A stretch of DNA of 64,000 nucleotides from Medicago truncatula (taxonomy: Eukaryota > Streptophyta > Magnoliopsida > Fabales > Fabaceae). Location of the stretch: NCBI RefSeq assembly GCF_003473485.1, contig NC_053046.1:33805332-33869331 (forward strand), written 5' to 3'. The notes beneath the pieces are model-generated. The model ran no database searches, was not told the origin of the DNA, and worked only from the letters and a program-made list of their open reading frames with translations. The translations under genes and the position numbers were made by a program. Shown piece after piece: positions 1 to 12,545 of this stretch (its first letter is position 1; the number at the start of each line of letters is the position of its first letter).

Positions 1-267
1 ACCTAGAGAAGTTGGTAGTTTCTGACTTGTCCCTTATGCTTAGTTTATTAAATGCTGATTCAGATTCATCTAGTAGTTCAAACTCAAAGCATGCATCCTC
101 AATAACTTGATCCAATTTCTTGTCCTCATCAGCATTATGAAAACAGTTTCTCTGCTTAGCATCCATAACAACTTTTCTCCACACAGAGTTACTATTAATC
201 AAAGTTGTTGCATTTCCAACTATCCAAAGGCAATATCTGCAACAAATATAATCAGTTTAAATCAACA

Positions 268-311
<44 letters not shown>

Positions 312-3300
312 CGACCAAAAAAATAATACTTGAAAGCAACAAAATAATAGCATACCTAGCCCTAGTGATTGCAACATTAGTTCTTTGTCTATTGGAAAGA
401 AAACCAACTTTTCCACCAAAATTTGATCTAACAGTAGATATTATTATGAGGTCTTCTTCGCCGCCTTGAAAACCATCAACAGAACGGACATTAATCGAGA
501 AGTTAGGAGCCGAAACCATGTACTGCTTCACTCTCTCTTGGATTTCATGAACTTGCGCCTTGTATGGAGATATGATCCCTATGCTAACTTTATTCCTTGT
601 CCTTACAAACTCTGCCACAAAAATAAAAAAATTACATAATGTTATGGTATATTATATCATATGGTTAAATATGTATTTAGTTTCTATAAAATACATAATT
701 TTTCAAGTTTAGCCCCTACATTAATTTTGTCTAATTACAGTCCATTTTATGTTTTCATAGAAACTAAACGATAATTAACCCTACATCATATTATATTTAT
801 ACTCCAATGCTAAAAATTTGATCAACAAACTTATAGACAGAAGAAAAAGTAAGAGAAATCAACCCTTTTGAATTCTTCCAATAATCTCCGAGATAGCTGC
901 AGCTTCAATCACATTCTTCAAACTATGATCATGATTACACTGCTCTTTACCCTTAGATATGTTAATGAAAGAGTAGGAACCATACATTTTTCCTCCAAGG
1001 AAACGCTTGTTATAGCTTATTTCTCTTACAATCTGAGAATCAGAAAGTTTCTTATTATAGAACTCTCTACTCGGGAATATGCTAATGGATGGATGCATTC
1101 TGTATTGAACATTAAGCATATGTTTCTTGTATCCCAACGTAGCAAGCCTCTCAAACAAGCTTCTTCCAAATCCAGCCCTATCAGCAATCTGACACAGAAA
1201 CACCATATCATAAGCGATGATAAATATTTCACCAACTCATTTTATCTGTCATGTTAGAAACAATATCTTATTCTTATCACATATTATTCACCACTTTACA
1301 ATATCAGGGACTTACTTTTCTAACAGTACTACAAAATATGTCTTTGTAGTGAACGATTTAGTGGCCGAAAATGTCAAATTGGTCGCTTACATTAGCAAAT
1401 AATAGTTTAAAAGCATCTTCAAATCAGAGTCTCTAAATTGGTCACAAGCTCATTTAGTGGTCGATTTAGATACCGATTTAGCAAGTGATTTGAAATATTC
1501 TGGTCAAAGCCACTTATCAGCAAATTTTAGCAGTAAAACACATGTTTATTGTTATGTAGCTTACTTTATGTTGATTACTTCTTCTACCAAAAACTTGCAA
1601 CAGAAAATAAAAGCAATAATAAAGATATTTTATTAAAGACAGAATAGATTGTTTTGATAAGATAGAAAAAAAAACAGATTATCTTAACTTAGTATAACAA
1701 ATACTATTGTTCAACTAAAATGAGACAGAAAAATTTCTAAGTACCTCGCTTTTGACCATTGCAGGGAGTTGTATCTCATCGCCAACGAGAACACAACGCT
1801 TAAGGCCATTCAATTGCAACGGAATAGCTGATTCACATTCTTTAAGCTGAGCAGCTTCATCAATCACTAAAAATTCCACTTGTGCCATTCCTTCTGAGAA
1901 CAATTTTACACAACTTGAAGCAGTGCATAAAAGAAGGCATGCATTCTTCAAGCAAAATTGTGATATTCCATATTTGGATGTAACTTTAGGAAGCTTAATA
2001 GTCTCAGAAAGAAAACAAAGAGTGTGAAGTAATTCTTCTTTTTCATGTAAAGCTTCTTTTTCAAGAGATTTCAGCAACTCAAGAACTCTAAAAACTTTCT
2101 TCGCAACCTTAATTGGAAGGAAACATGTTGGTAAGTGAGTACACAAAGTTTTCATGAACAACTTCAATTTCCCTCCAATGAAACAGAATCTTTGTCTTAA
2201 AAACTGTTCCATACTCATACCAATGCTTAACTTTTTATCATCTTTATACATATCGTACTGCTCTATAATATAATCATATTTCTTCTTCACAAACTCCTCC
2301 AATGTCATGGGACAATCATGCTCACAGTGTTTCGTGTATGAAAAATATGCATTTTTCACATGATTATAATTTCCATTGGCAAATTCTTCTAATGACATAA
2401 CAACGCCTTCATTCACATCATTTTTATACAAATCATATTGCTCTTCAGGATCCTTTAGTAACTTGATCATTGATTCCAAACTATTTATCCATCCAGTCAT
2501 TGGAGAAAAAGCGTGCAACAAATCATCAACTCTATTCTCCAAAAACACTTCACCAAGATCCTTATAAGAATCTATTTTCATTCTTTTACTATTTCCAAAT
2601 AAAACTATGTCACCGAGACCATATGAACCATGCTCAAGTGAATCCTTAGCTATGCTGTGAAGGCGCGACACCACTGCCAACACTGCAGTGTTTGTTGGAG
2701 CACATGTTAGTGTTCTGATTCTTAACTTGAGGAGACAGAATAGCATGGAAGCAACTGTTTTTGTTTTGCCTGTTCCTGGTGGACCCCATATGAGTTTAAT
2801 AGGATCATTGTGATGACATTTTTTTATATGAAAACAACTTAGAATAGAATCTTCTTGAGATTTGTTTAGATTCTGAGCTTTGATCATGTTTTTTACTCGA
2901 GAATAGGATTGAGGGAGATATTCTCCTGACCAGCAAGTATGACAGTTTTGTTCCATCTGTAAAATACAATGAAAACATGAAACTTTTTATGATAATATCA
3001 AAGAACAAGAAGTAGTCCTGTTATCAAGGATTTAAATAGAGTAGTAGTGTTACAATTGAGATCGTTTATATTGCAAAAAAAAAAGGTTAAATATAGTTGA
3101 TATGGCCATGATTGCTGTTTCAAAAAAACAAAAATCAGAAAACCTTGTTTTTGCCACAATCAAGGATGCTACTGTTTTTTTATAATTGAGCGCACTATAA
3201 AAATGATTTTAAAAATGGCCTAGGAATGAGATTAAAACCATGGCATCTAGATTTTTTATGCTTCTGTAACGCAACTAATACTGAGACCACATCAATCAAC

Positions 3301-5493
3301 CAAATTTGAGCACAATTCTCTCCGATACCAAGAATCGTGACGCAACCATGGCTGTGAACTATGATCTTAAGACCTGAAGGAAGGATGTATTTCACAAGGA
3401 TTGAAAATAAACACAAGCAGCATCTTATCTATTGAAGAAATATGTGCATGAAAGTTTCAAAACAAATTCTAATGCAGAAAAACTTTTCTCATAGTATTCA
3501 AGTTGATGTTTGTTAAATTTGTAAGTTGAAAAACATTAGTTTCATGAGTATAACAAAGAATAGAAACCAATAAATAATTTTGTGATTCTTACCCTTGAAT
3601 ATGGCTGCAACACTTTTTTAATTATATTCATGTTGGATTCTTCCATATCTGAGTTCAAAGCATTCCAAATACGAATATTTGTTGTCATGTTAATGAGATA
3701 AACAACGTAGAGTTTCTGGGCTTTGTTACTCCTCAAATCAATGTTGTTATGCATCTCCTTGGACAACAGCATAGTAATCTGATCATTAAGTTCATCTTTT
3801 GATCCACAAATATAACCTATGTGACAATATCTTTCGATCCTGCTCAAATCAGACACGCTTCTAGGTCGAACATTTGTGAATGCAACGAGGTCACCAACCT
3901 CAGGTTCATATTTTCCTACACCGTACACTTCTTCGGTAGTGTTCTTCAATGTAGTTTGATAGAACAAGGCGTGGGGATAGTTGAAGTCTTTGGATATTTC
4001 CATTGTCCTGATTTCGCAAAAAGCTTGAGGAACATTCCACAAGCTTGAAGACAGATAACTATGTGTTTCCTCAATCAATGCAGGAAAGAATGAATTCACG
4101 TAGTCATTTGTTGAGATGAACGTCTTTGGAATCTTTGGTACCTGCGCAAAATTAAAGAGCACTTCAATTCAAGATGCCTTTACTGAGACAAAGAGTTCTT
4201 TCTACAAATATGTTTGACATGTCACAACAGAAAATGAAGAGACTAGGCAAAAAAGCTAGTACAATTTAAGTACTTATTATATCTTATAAAGGGATCCTGT
4301 GTCGTCCAGCCAAATCTTATCCATTAGATTAATCTATCGATTGAGATGCGATTTTGTTGGCAACACAGAAGGGGTTATATTAGTAGGCAATCTAACTTAC
4401 AACAAATAAAAATGTGACTAGCATCTAATTCTTCCAATTATTTTCTTGATCCAATTTCCTCACAATAAAACAAAAACAAATGATAACAAGATCAAGAGCA
4501 AAAAAAAAGCAAAATCAGCAGTGTTTCTATTTTCTTTCAATTAATTAACAAAATCAGCAGTGTTTCTATTCACCTCAATTAACAAAATGAAACATCCTCA
4601 TCTCCACTACGCTTACTTTATTCTCGTGTTAGTTCTAAGCCGCCCAACACTCTATTCCATACAACATCGTCGGTCTAACAGCTGTCCGGTAGAATTTTCT
4701 CTTCAATTTGAAAGGTACTTTTGCATCACATAAAACACCTGAGGCACTTCTCCATTTCGTATTCAAGTTGGGTGTTTTATGTGATACGAAAGTACCGCTC
4801 TAGTTGAAGGGAAAATTATATTGGACAGTTGACATACCGGTGATGTTGTATGGAATGGAATGTTTGGCGGTTAAGAACCATCATTAGAATAAAGTACACG
4901 TAACGGAGATGATGATGTTGTGTTGGATGTGTGGTAAGACTAGACAGGATAGACTTAGAAATGACAACATTAGAGAGAGTTGGAGTAACACTTATAGTAG
5001 AAAAGATGGTGGAAAATAGGCTTAGGTGGTTTAGACTTGTAAAGAAAATACATGTAGATTCTGTAGTATGGAGAGTAGATCGGATGAAGGATAATCAGAT
5101 TACAAGAGGTAGAGGAAGACCTAAAAAACTATAAGAGAAACTATTAGAGCAGATTTAGAGATTAACAAGTTGGATTCAAATATGGTTTATGATAGAATAT
5201 TATGACGTAATTTGATCGATATAACCGATCCACTTAATGAGATAAAACTTGGATGTTATAATTAACATAATGAAAATGGAATAAAGTCAAGGCATCAAGA
5301 AGTTGAAGGATGAGTAACCCAAAAAAATTACAAGCTAATGTGTTTTGCATGTTAGAGTATTGAAAAGTGAAGAAAGAACCTGGTATTTGAAAAGATTTTC
5401 ATTGAGAATATCCTCTAGAGTCCAAGAGAATACAATATCTATTAAGCTTCCACGATGAAGACATTTCTCCATTGCAGTATATCTCATCTCCAT
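1..5493 (-). CDS. SF1 UPF1/SEN1-like helicase, type I, copy 1 (3' end off window)
   Basis: Predicted ATP-dependent RNA/DNA helicase of superfamily 1. Exons on the minus strand: 5493-5380, 4141-3593, 2956-1745, 1188-864, 611-356 and 236-3; a donor GT occupies positions 2-1, so the small last exon lies outside. All boundaries are GT-AG and phases agree, giving 896 codons so far. Exons 1-2 hold the plant N-terminal region ([13 protein letters not shown], then [13 protein letters not shown]). Walker A GPPGTGKT is near residue 279, motif Ia is [11 protein letters not shown], the DEAAQ box is near 587, and motif IV is [11 protein letters not shown]. Motifs V/VI are [10 protein letters not shown] and NVAITRAR. 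Motif III reads GDEIQLPA instead of GDERQLPA. Exon 3 lacks about 26 residues present in the copy at 29.6k. The ATG at 5493 follows a probable 5' UTR intron acceptor; a second in-frame ATG lies seven codons on. The target is unknown. Confidence 0.85.
275..307. repeat. (AT)n microsatellite in intron 5
   Basis: An uninterrupted AT dinucleotide run of about 33 bases inside the intron between exons 5 and 6 of the first helicase gene. The paralogue at 29.6k has no comparable run at this site. Confidence 0.9.
1326..1545. mobile_element. CACTA-like MITE remnant in intron 3
   Basis: The segment starts with ACTACAAAATATG and continues with repeated TTTAGTGGCCGA / TTTAGTGGTCGA motifs, a style typical of small non-autonomous CACTA elements in legumes. 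It sits between exons 3 and 4 of the first helicase gene and is missing from the paralogue at 29.6k. No clear right end or target duplication was found. Confidence 0.35.
4592..5235. mobile_element. Head-to-head LINE reverse-transcriptase fragments, in intron 1
   Basis: Two copies of the C-terminal part of a plant LINE reverse transcriptase lie in opposite orientation: minus strand at about 4592-4740 and plus strand at about 4770-5235, separated by about 30 bases. The plus copy encodes recognisable pieces, such as [11 protein letters not shown]-like and MVENRLRWF residues followed by GRGRPKK, which resemble the end of RTE-type plant LINE ORFs. Several stops and frameshifts break it. The pair lies in intron 1 of the first helicase gene, so that intron could form a hairpin of about 150 bp arms. 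Confidence 0.65.
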
Positions 5494-5790
5494 ATTTCTT
5501 CTATCCCTTTTGATCAACTCTATGCATGCAACAACCAATATCACAATCCATGGTTTCTTTGTTTTGTACACATGAAAATACAATAAAAATATATGCAAAA
5601 AAAAAAAAAAAAAAAAAAAAACTTGTTAAAAAGCTAAGCACATTTACATATGCATGATAAACATGAAAAAGTAGAAAAAGAAAAAGAAAAAATTACCACG
5701 AGCTAGATAAACCAAAATACTTGCTGATCACCAATATTTGGAGAATTATACAAGTGTAGTAAGACCCTCTTTACAGAACTTTTGTAGCTA
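5494..5790 (-). other. 5' leader and UTR intron of helicase copy 1
   Basis: The minus strand from about 5790 to 5697 resembles the region upstream of the plus-strand copy at 29.6k: both carry AGAGGGTCTTA followed by a TCTCCAAATA motif. A donor GTAATT starts at 5696. A likely acceptor TGCATAG lies just before the ATG, and a poly-A/T run (about 5598-5620 on plus) lies within this intron. It is inferred to be a non-coding first exon plus intron. No transcript evidence is available. Confidence 0.4.
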
Positions 5791-5799
5791 ACTACAACA

Positions 5800-6240
5800 A
5801 ACTAGAGTAGTAAGACCCTGTTGACCAGACTAGAGTAATAATAATATATTAATTACATAAAGGAAAAAGAAACTGTTTATTGAAATTTGTTAAATAAGTT
5901 TTTTATTTATATTTGATAATGTATATTATTAAATAATGGAAAACGTTGACCCTTAACTCTTTTATTAATAAGTAGTTAATGCAATAATTAAATAGGGTTA
6001 TATTCAATAAACAAAGGTAGTGTAGAAAAAAAATAGCAATAATTAATATTGTACAGTATTGTTTTAATTAGTATTTTAATTAGTATATTATTTAAGTTCA
6101 CAGTAATTATATATATTTATTTAATTTTTTTAATAATGTGACCTTTAATTTTTACTTTTCTATAATAAATAATTAATGTGATTGATTTTGACCACATTTA
6201 TTAATGTTATCTTAAAAGTTGAAAAAGTCAATTTTTTTAT
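5800..6240. other. AT-rich intergenic DNA, no gene seen
   Basis: Very AT-rich sequence upstream of the first helicase gene. It should contain that gene's promoter, but I cannot single out a convincing TATA box among the many TA-rich runs. No open frame of interest. Confidence 0.5.
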
Positions 6241-6241
6241 T

Positions 6242-6600
6242 GGGAAAATAGTCATCTTGATCCCTGAATGTGTAACGGGACTTACAATATTCTATCAATG
6301 CATCGAAATTTTAAAATAGTCCCTGACTGTGCACTACATTGGTCAAAATAGTCTTTTACATTTAAATTATTCGTTAATATTGTCATATCAGTCTATCAAT
6401 TTATTTCCTTATTGTTATATCATTTCAAAATAGTTAATGTCATCATTGATGAACTATTTCAAAGTCGATGACTATTTTGACTAACCAAATGTACAATTAG
6501 AGACAATTTTAAAATTTCGATACATCGAGACAATTTTAAAATTTCAATACATGGTGTGACTACTCGTTACACATGAAGGGACCAAAATAACTATTTGCCC
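6242..6600. mobile_element. Inverted-repeat MITE
   Basis: The left end GGGAAAATAGTCATCTTGAT is mirrored by the right end ATCAAAATAACTATTTGCCC-type sequence near 6600. Internal segments are also palindromic (CGAAATTTTAAAATAGTC and its complement). A shorter relative occurs at about 7005-7220. No coding capacity. Confidence 0.55.
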
Positions 6601-6884
6601 TATATTATTTCAATTATGTACGTTTTTTAGAAACTTGGAATCCGATCCAATGACCAATTAAATAGGACTAATTTTACAATCCAAAAGTAGGACCTAATTG
6701 AAACATGATCAAAACACTATATAGATTGATTCAACGCATAAATGGCTGGCACCTAAGAGATTTAAATTCGAAACCTATATAAAAAACACACTCCTAATCT
6801 CAATGGGGGTGTTTGTTTCAAGTTTAGTAGATTTATTTCTAAGAATAACTTTCCGGAAAATATAAGGGATGAAAGTTTTTTTTT

Positions 6885-6985
6885 TTTTTTTTTTGTCAAA
6901 CAACCTAATGGTTCAGGCTCACACATTGTAAAATGTGGATAAGTGGGAAATTCATGGTTCGAAAGCCAATCCTTATACATGTTGT
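6885..6985 (+). mobile_element. Possible degenerate SINE-like fragment
   Basis: A poly-T run is followed by CCTAATGGTTCAGGCTCAC and, 50 bases later, CATGGTTCGAAAGCC. The second motif resembles a tRNA B box (GGTTCGANNCC) and the first a weak A box. No target duplication was found, so this is a weak call. Confidence 0.25.
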
Positions 6986-7231
6986 TCAAAATAGTCCTTT
7001 TAAAAAGGAGTAATAATCATTTTGATCATTGAATCTGTAACGAGTAGCAAGAATAGACCTTAATGGATCAAAATCAAAATAATCATCGATTGTGCACTAT
7101 TCACTTATGTTAAAATGCTTCTTTAATTGTCAAATTAGTACCTACTTTCATATTCGTCTCTACATAAAAAGAGTTAATGCATCATGACTATTTTGACTAA
7201 GTATGCAATCAAAGACTACTTTAAAATACAA

Positions 7232-7510
7232 GGTTAATTAAGTTTTTGGTCCCTATAAATATCTGCAGTTTTGTTTTTAGTCCCTATAAAAATCAATCAC
7301 ACTTTTTAGTCCCTAAAAATTTTCCGTTAGTGTGTTGAGTCCTATAAATTTTCCATCAGCATTTTTGGTCCTTGTTAAAATTTCCATCAACATTTTTGAT
7401 TCCTAAAATGCTTAAGAAAAATGTTACAGGAACGAAAAAGTGTGATTTTATTTTGTAGAAACTAAAAACAAAATTGTGAATATTTATAGAGACTAAAAAC
7501 TTAATTAACC
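7232..7510. mobile_element. MITE with long terminal inverted repeats
   Basis: The left arm begins GGTTAATTAAGTTTTTGGTC and the right arm ends with its complement, ACTAAAAACTTAATTAACC. The inverted similarity extends for roughly 90 bases per arm, including TTTGTTTTTAGT and CACACTTTTT blocks. Non-coding; the family of TTTTTGGTCCCTAT-type foldback elements is common in legume intergenic DNA. Confidence 0.65.
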
Positions 7511-7514
7511 CTAA

Positions 7515-9120
7515 AATATATAAACACCTTAAATTAATGACTTTGACACATCATAATTGAGTCAGGGGACTAATTTCTTAAAAAAATTACAATGACGAGA
7601 CCAAAAAATTGATTTTTAAAACAGAGGGATCAAAATTTCAAAAAATTTAAAATAAAAAGACCAAAATTACATTTAAGTCCCAAATCAAAGGCAGAGAAAG
7701 AATGTCGAATCAAAATCTTTAGCTAGATTTTACTTAGCATCCTATCAAACTCTAGCTTCTAATTTTGTTGTTGAAAACATCAAATTCTTAACACAAAAAG
7801 AATGAGTGATTGCTTGATTTCACTTTAACAAAAGACTAAAATTGTTCTGACTCAAATTCTTTTAAATAATTCGTCTTAGACTCAATAAAATTTTCCAAAC
7901 CTAAAGGATATCGTGGTGTAAACATGAACGTTATTAGTGAAGAGAAAAAAAGTGACATCTATATTGAAAGAATGATCAAAACAAGTTACGTACCTCTTAA
8001 GCTTGCTTTGAGTGTGTTCTTGGAGCTTGATTCTTCTTCTCTTCTCTTTTCTTCCCCTAACCCTATTCTATTTTCACTTGTGCGTGTAGTTTCTTTTTAA
8101 AACAACTTATATAAAATAAATTTGTATCTTTCGGAGAGGTTATAATTATATATAATCAATGGAATCAACTCACGCGATTGTAGCCAAATTTATAGTCTTT
8201 TTTTTTTTGTCACTCTCCAACTTTCCTATTTCGTTTATGATTTTCAAAATTTCCGCTTCACTTTCATCAAGTAACATTTAATTAGAAGGGGGGTATACGA
8301 GAGTGTAACTATAATTTTGAGATCCATATTTTTATTTTCTTCTCTGTTTTATTAGTAAGTTTAGGGATGATAATTGGAATCAAGTTCGTCGGACACCCGC
8401 AAAAATATCCACAATTAATCTGAGTTTTTGGCTCAGGTAATTACCCACAAATTTAAATGAATATGAGTGCGGAGCCCGACCCTAATCCGCACATATACTC
8501 ATAATATTATATATAATTTAAATCTACATACCATTAAAGTTGATTAATTGTAAACTTTTTTATAATTATTTAAACCTAAATCTTTTTTAGAAGTGTTCAA
8601 ACCTAAACCAAAACAATTGTTCTCGGTTGAAATAGACTTAAAATTTGATGGATGAAGAAGATTGTTGCTGAAAATATATTTATGTAGAGTAAAAATATAT
8701 TTTTGTACCGTACGAAGAAAAATTTGATGCAAACATATTTTTAAAATAAATATTTAATGCAAATATATTTTGCGCTTAAGGAGAGAAAACAAACATATCT
8801 TCAGCGTGATATCTATTCCAAATTTACAAGTTATAATTCTAAAATGAGAGAGTAGAAAAATAAGGATTAGAAGCCAACAACAAAACTAGGTTTGTAGAGA
8901 TCTCTGGTGGCAACAAACACTATGGTTGGAATTGAATCATCATTGATTCACATTCGAGAAACACTATTAAGATTGAGTCTCTCGATTACGGGAAGAGATT
9001 CATGACTTTGGGTAGAATTAGGTTTGAAAACTGATTCTTGTAACCCTTTGGAATCTTTTGTAAAGTTACTAAAAAATTATAGCATAATCGAGAGCTACTC
9101 TCTCTTTGGAGTAGGTTAGT
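7515..9120. other. Intergenic DNA with scattered repeat debris
   Basis: No convincing gene. A poor-complexity segment at about 8365-8520 (GGATGATAATTGGAATC, then ACCCGCAAAAATATCC and AATCCGCACATATACTC) looks like an old copy of a repeat that also appears at about 10490-10680 and, in a GC-richer form, at 63.3k. Short open frames here have no recognisable motifs. Confidence 0.4.
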
Positions 9121-9122
9121 AT

Positions 9123-9731
9123 TAGGGGTGTTCAAAACCGAACCAACCCAATAGAAAAACCGCAAACCAAACCAATCCAAACCGAAACCGCAAAAAACCG
9201 CACTTGGTTCGGATGAATTCGGATGACTTTTGCAATGAACCGCGCGGTTCGGTTTGGTTTGCGATCTGCATCTCAGCAACCGAACCAAACCAAACCGCAA
9301 GAATGATGAATATTACTTAAAGATGTACTAGCCCAATTACATAATTTAAGAATAATCTCTTTTGATTCGATTTTTTCATTGTTGCACCATCAGGTTCGAT
9401 TCTAGTTCATTTCCATCTCTTTCAATTCATTTCAAGTGATGAATTTGTTTCTTTTACTTCCCAATAATTTGTTTCATGCTTATGTTTCTTCTTAATTATA
9501 CCGATTTTTATACAAGTTTTACCTAATATTTTATCATATAAACAACAAAATAAAATGTCCTATGTTTATTTTGTAACAAGTTGGCAATATTAGAGTTAAT
9601 GTAATATTTTTTTTTATCTCACGATAAACCGCACAAACCGAACCAATCCAAACTGCATTGATTTGGTTTGGTTTGGATGAATTTTTAAAAATCAACCGAA
9701 CCAAATTAAACCACACTGTGAACACCCCTAG
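9123..9731. mobile_element. TIR transposon with AACCGAACC-rich arms
   Basis: The element starts TAGGGGTGTTCA and ends TGAACACCCCTA, a perfect short inverted repeat. Next to each end lie blocks rich in AAACCGAACC / GGTTCGGTTTGG that are complementary to each other and internally palindromic. A second partial copy of the terminus (GTCAACACCCCTAGTC) directly follows the right end. No transposase reading frame is visible, so it is non-autonomous. Confidence 0.6.
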
Positions 9732-10103
9732 TCAACACCCCTAGTCAGTATTGTACCGAACTGGATAAATAAACTTGTTTCTATTCTTCATCCTCTCTCT
9801 CTCTCTCTGATTTCTAATTTTGTTTTTGTTTATAATTGTCACCCACGTTGATATTGGTTGCTTGATTAATTTGCTTCACACATCAAATTTTTATTGGTGT
9901 GTTTTTTAAGGAATTCACAACACTATGCTACATATCAACATCTCTTCTTCTTTTTTACATTTTTTTTTTATCGTTGTCTTGTTTTTATCGTTAGTCAACT
10001 TTGGATAGATATTCTTTCTTTCAAAAAATTATATGCTTTTAAATAAAAATTGTTGAATCATCTCTAAATTATTTGTTAATTTATACGTCTTTTGTTTTTT
10101 TTT

Positions 10104-10465
10104 GGCTTAATACATATGCTTTGATCCCTTAACTTATTTTTAGATTTTATTTTGGTCCCCTAACTATAAAGTGTCTCAATTTGATCCATTATGTCTTTTG
10201 CCGTTACCTCTTTTGGTCATATCCGTTACATTTTAACTGTTTGATCTATTCTTCATATTTTATAAAAAATATGAATTTTTTATATATTTTTCAAAAAAAT
10301 CAGGTGTTAATCATTCACTGTAGGCTACAATAAACCTACATGATCCAACGGATAGGACCAAAAGAGGTAACGACAAAAGACACAAGGGACCAAATTGAGA
10401 CACTCTATAGTTAGGGGACCAAAATGAAATCCGAAAATAAATTAAGAGACCAAAGCATGTATTAA
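10104..10465. mobile_element. Foldback MITE (long inverted repeats)
   Basis: The left arm (10104 to about 10235) reads TTAATACATATGCTTTGATC and continues with TTTTGGTCCCCTAACTATA; the right arm (about 10335-10465) carries the complement of both, ending ACCAAAGCATGTATTAA. Arms of about 130 bases surround a spacer of about 100 bases. No coding content. The flanks are poly-T, so the target duplication cannot be defined. Confidence 0.7.
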
Positions 10466-10469
10466 TTTT

Positions 10470-11110
10470 TTTTTTTGTCTTTTTTGGTAGGTAATATGTG
10501 AGTGCGGATACAAACACTTAGATACTCATAGAACATGATGACAAACAATAAAGTTGTTGTCCACAAATATATGAGTTTGGGTAGGGACAATTTTTTATTT
10601 TTTTTTATAAATATAGGTATGGGGACCGACGCTAATGTATCGTATCGTATCCATTACGGGTTCATTGACATTCTTAAGTAAAATTGGAAGAAAAAAGTTT
10701 ACTCCGTAACACGGTATTATTTTATATAAAGTCAACATTAGTTACTTTTAATAGTATTCAATATTGTTCTCTTCAAAAAAAATAGTATTCAATATTGTTT
10801 AAAAACAATAAATTTAAGCAAATGTTATGAATGTTGCAGATATTTTTTTTAAGTAAAATCGAAAGTGTAGAAGCATAATTATGATCAATTTTGACATCTA
10901 ACTACGCTGCTACTCCATCAACTAACAATGATTTGAACCATCCTAAAACACTCTCGGTCACATTTACAAGTTAAAAAACATTTTTTTTTGATATATTGAA
11001 TAATTAATGTATGCAGTCACATTTATAGATCAGATACATTAATTATTCAATGTATTTAAAAAACTATTTTTTGATTATAAACGTGACCGGAGTGAGTATA
11101 TGAGAAATGC
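10470..11110. other. Intergenic DNA, repeat remnants only
   Basis: Contains a degenerate relative of the 8.4k repeat (10490-10680), a near-duplicated AATAGTATTCAATATTGTT motif around 10750-10800, and a palindrome around 10990-11060 built on AATAATTAATGTAT / ATACATTAATTATT. No gene recognised. Confidence 0.4.
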
Positions 11111-11271
11111 TAAATAGTGCCCTTGGATATTGGTTAAAGGAACAAAAATAGAAATATTTTGTTGGGAAGTGATAAACATTGGTGAATTCAACTTTTTAAA
11201 ATTTAAAAAATTATTATTTCCAATGCAAAACTACTATTTTTAGTTTCTTTAACTAGTGCTCTAAGGGCACT
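11111..11271. mobile_element. Short inverted-repeat element
   Basis: TAAATAGTGCCCTTGGATAT and AGGAACAAAAATAG at the left are mirrored by CTATTTTTAGTTTCTTTAAC and AGTGCTCTAAGGGCAC at the right. Related ends occur around 54165-54372 and 28590. Non-coding MITE-like unit. Confidence 0.5.
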
Positions 11272-11728
11272 GGGCAAGACCCAAAATATATTAGCAAAAA
11301 TAAAGAAATTAAAATAAGGGAGGACATAAATTAAACACAAAAATACAGATAAAAATAGCATGAAATGAAAACAAGACAATCTAAACAGTGAAAATAAATT
11401 GCAAAAGAGTTACATTTTAGGATGATTCCAAAAGAAGCAAAGATAATCATCACAAGTATTCCTCTCTATAGTGACCAAGAAAAGTGCACGAGGACTGAAT
11501 TGTGTATTTGTTATCTTGTTTGTGCCAAACACAAAAAATAGAAGCGGATAGTACAATCATCAAGGGGACACATAAAGCTAGCTTTTTTGACCTTACAAAA
11601 CCAGCTGGTACATATCTTTAGGACTAAGTTATCTAAACATTTCTTGAAGGTCCACTCTTCAAGATAATCCTGTTCCAAAAAGAAGAAAAAAAACATTGAT
11701 CATTCTTCACCACCTTGGTTTCCTGGGC

Positions 11729-12545
11729 CTTGCAACAAAAACACAACAATTCCTCATATTAGTACTTATCCTAGGGATGAACGAACATAAGAGTTTAAAT
11801 CCTATATAAAGACAGGAAATTTAACACAAAAATTCGTGAGCAACTCAATTGGCATAGAAATTTAAGTATGCGGGAAAAGTTCAAACTCTGAATTTTCCAT
11901 TTATTCATCGGTGAATTTCTAATCAATAGATTATGTCAAAAGAAAATTACAAGAGACCGGATTAGTGATACACCATAAACCAATAAGAGAAAAGCCCTAA
12001 AATCCAAAACCCTAGCTAGTGCACAAAAGAGTGAGTTCTCCCAACCGTTCGCAGCTACCACACCAATATCTTGACAATGGTGGCGGAGCAGGCAACTATG
12101 TCGGCAAAGGGAGACTGATCATACAGGTTTCAGGTGCGGCAAATTGACTCTGTTGTTTATTTTGTAATTTAAAATTGTAGTGTCTTGGTTTAAAATTGTG
12201 CTAAGATTTGATTTTGGCTAATTTATTTATTCTAAACAATATATGCAAAGGAGTTCATGATTGTTCTTATTTAATTTCATGGTATAGAAGTATATTACAT
12301 ATTTTAAACATCTGGGTGGACATTATTGTAAAACTTAAGTTTGATATTAGCATGAGAACAATTCATCAAGTTAATGAATGAGTATCTTAAACAACAAATA
12401 TGATCACAACAAGAACAAATAATTCAGCACCAAATTCTATAAATAGGACTCACAAGATTGCCCCACTTGAAACTTGATTTTTCCATTACCATTTGTAACA
12501 ATTAACATAGCTGTTAATAGTATAGATTAAATTGGTTCCACTAAC
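11729..12545 (-). other. Long last intron of helicase pseudogene, with insertions
   Basis: The 817-base intron separates exon 6 from the 22-nt last exon. It contains a tRNA-like motif set around 11840-11900 (GAGCAACTCAATTGGC, then AAAAGTTCAAACTC) suggesting an old SINE, and a GC-richer segment at 12000-12140. The 54.6k paralogue has a comparably long last intron (962 bases), while the 29.6k gene has 149 bases. Confidence 0.4.

Noticed and set aside
107-469. A plus-strand open frame with an IYIYIY run
   Set aside because: It is antisense to helicase exons 5-6 and its repeat is the (AT)n tract.
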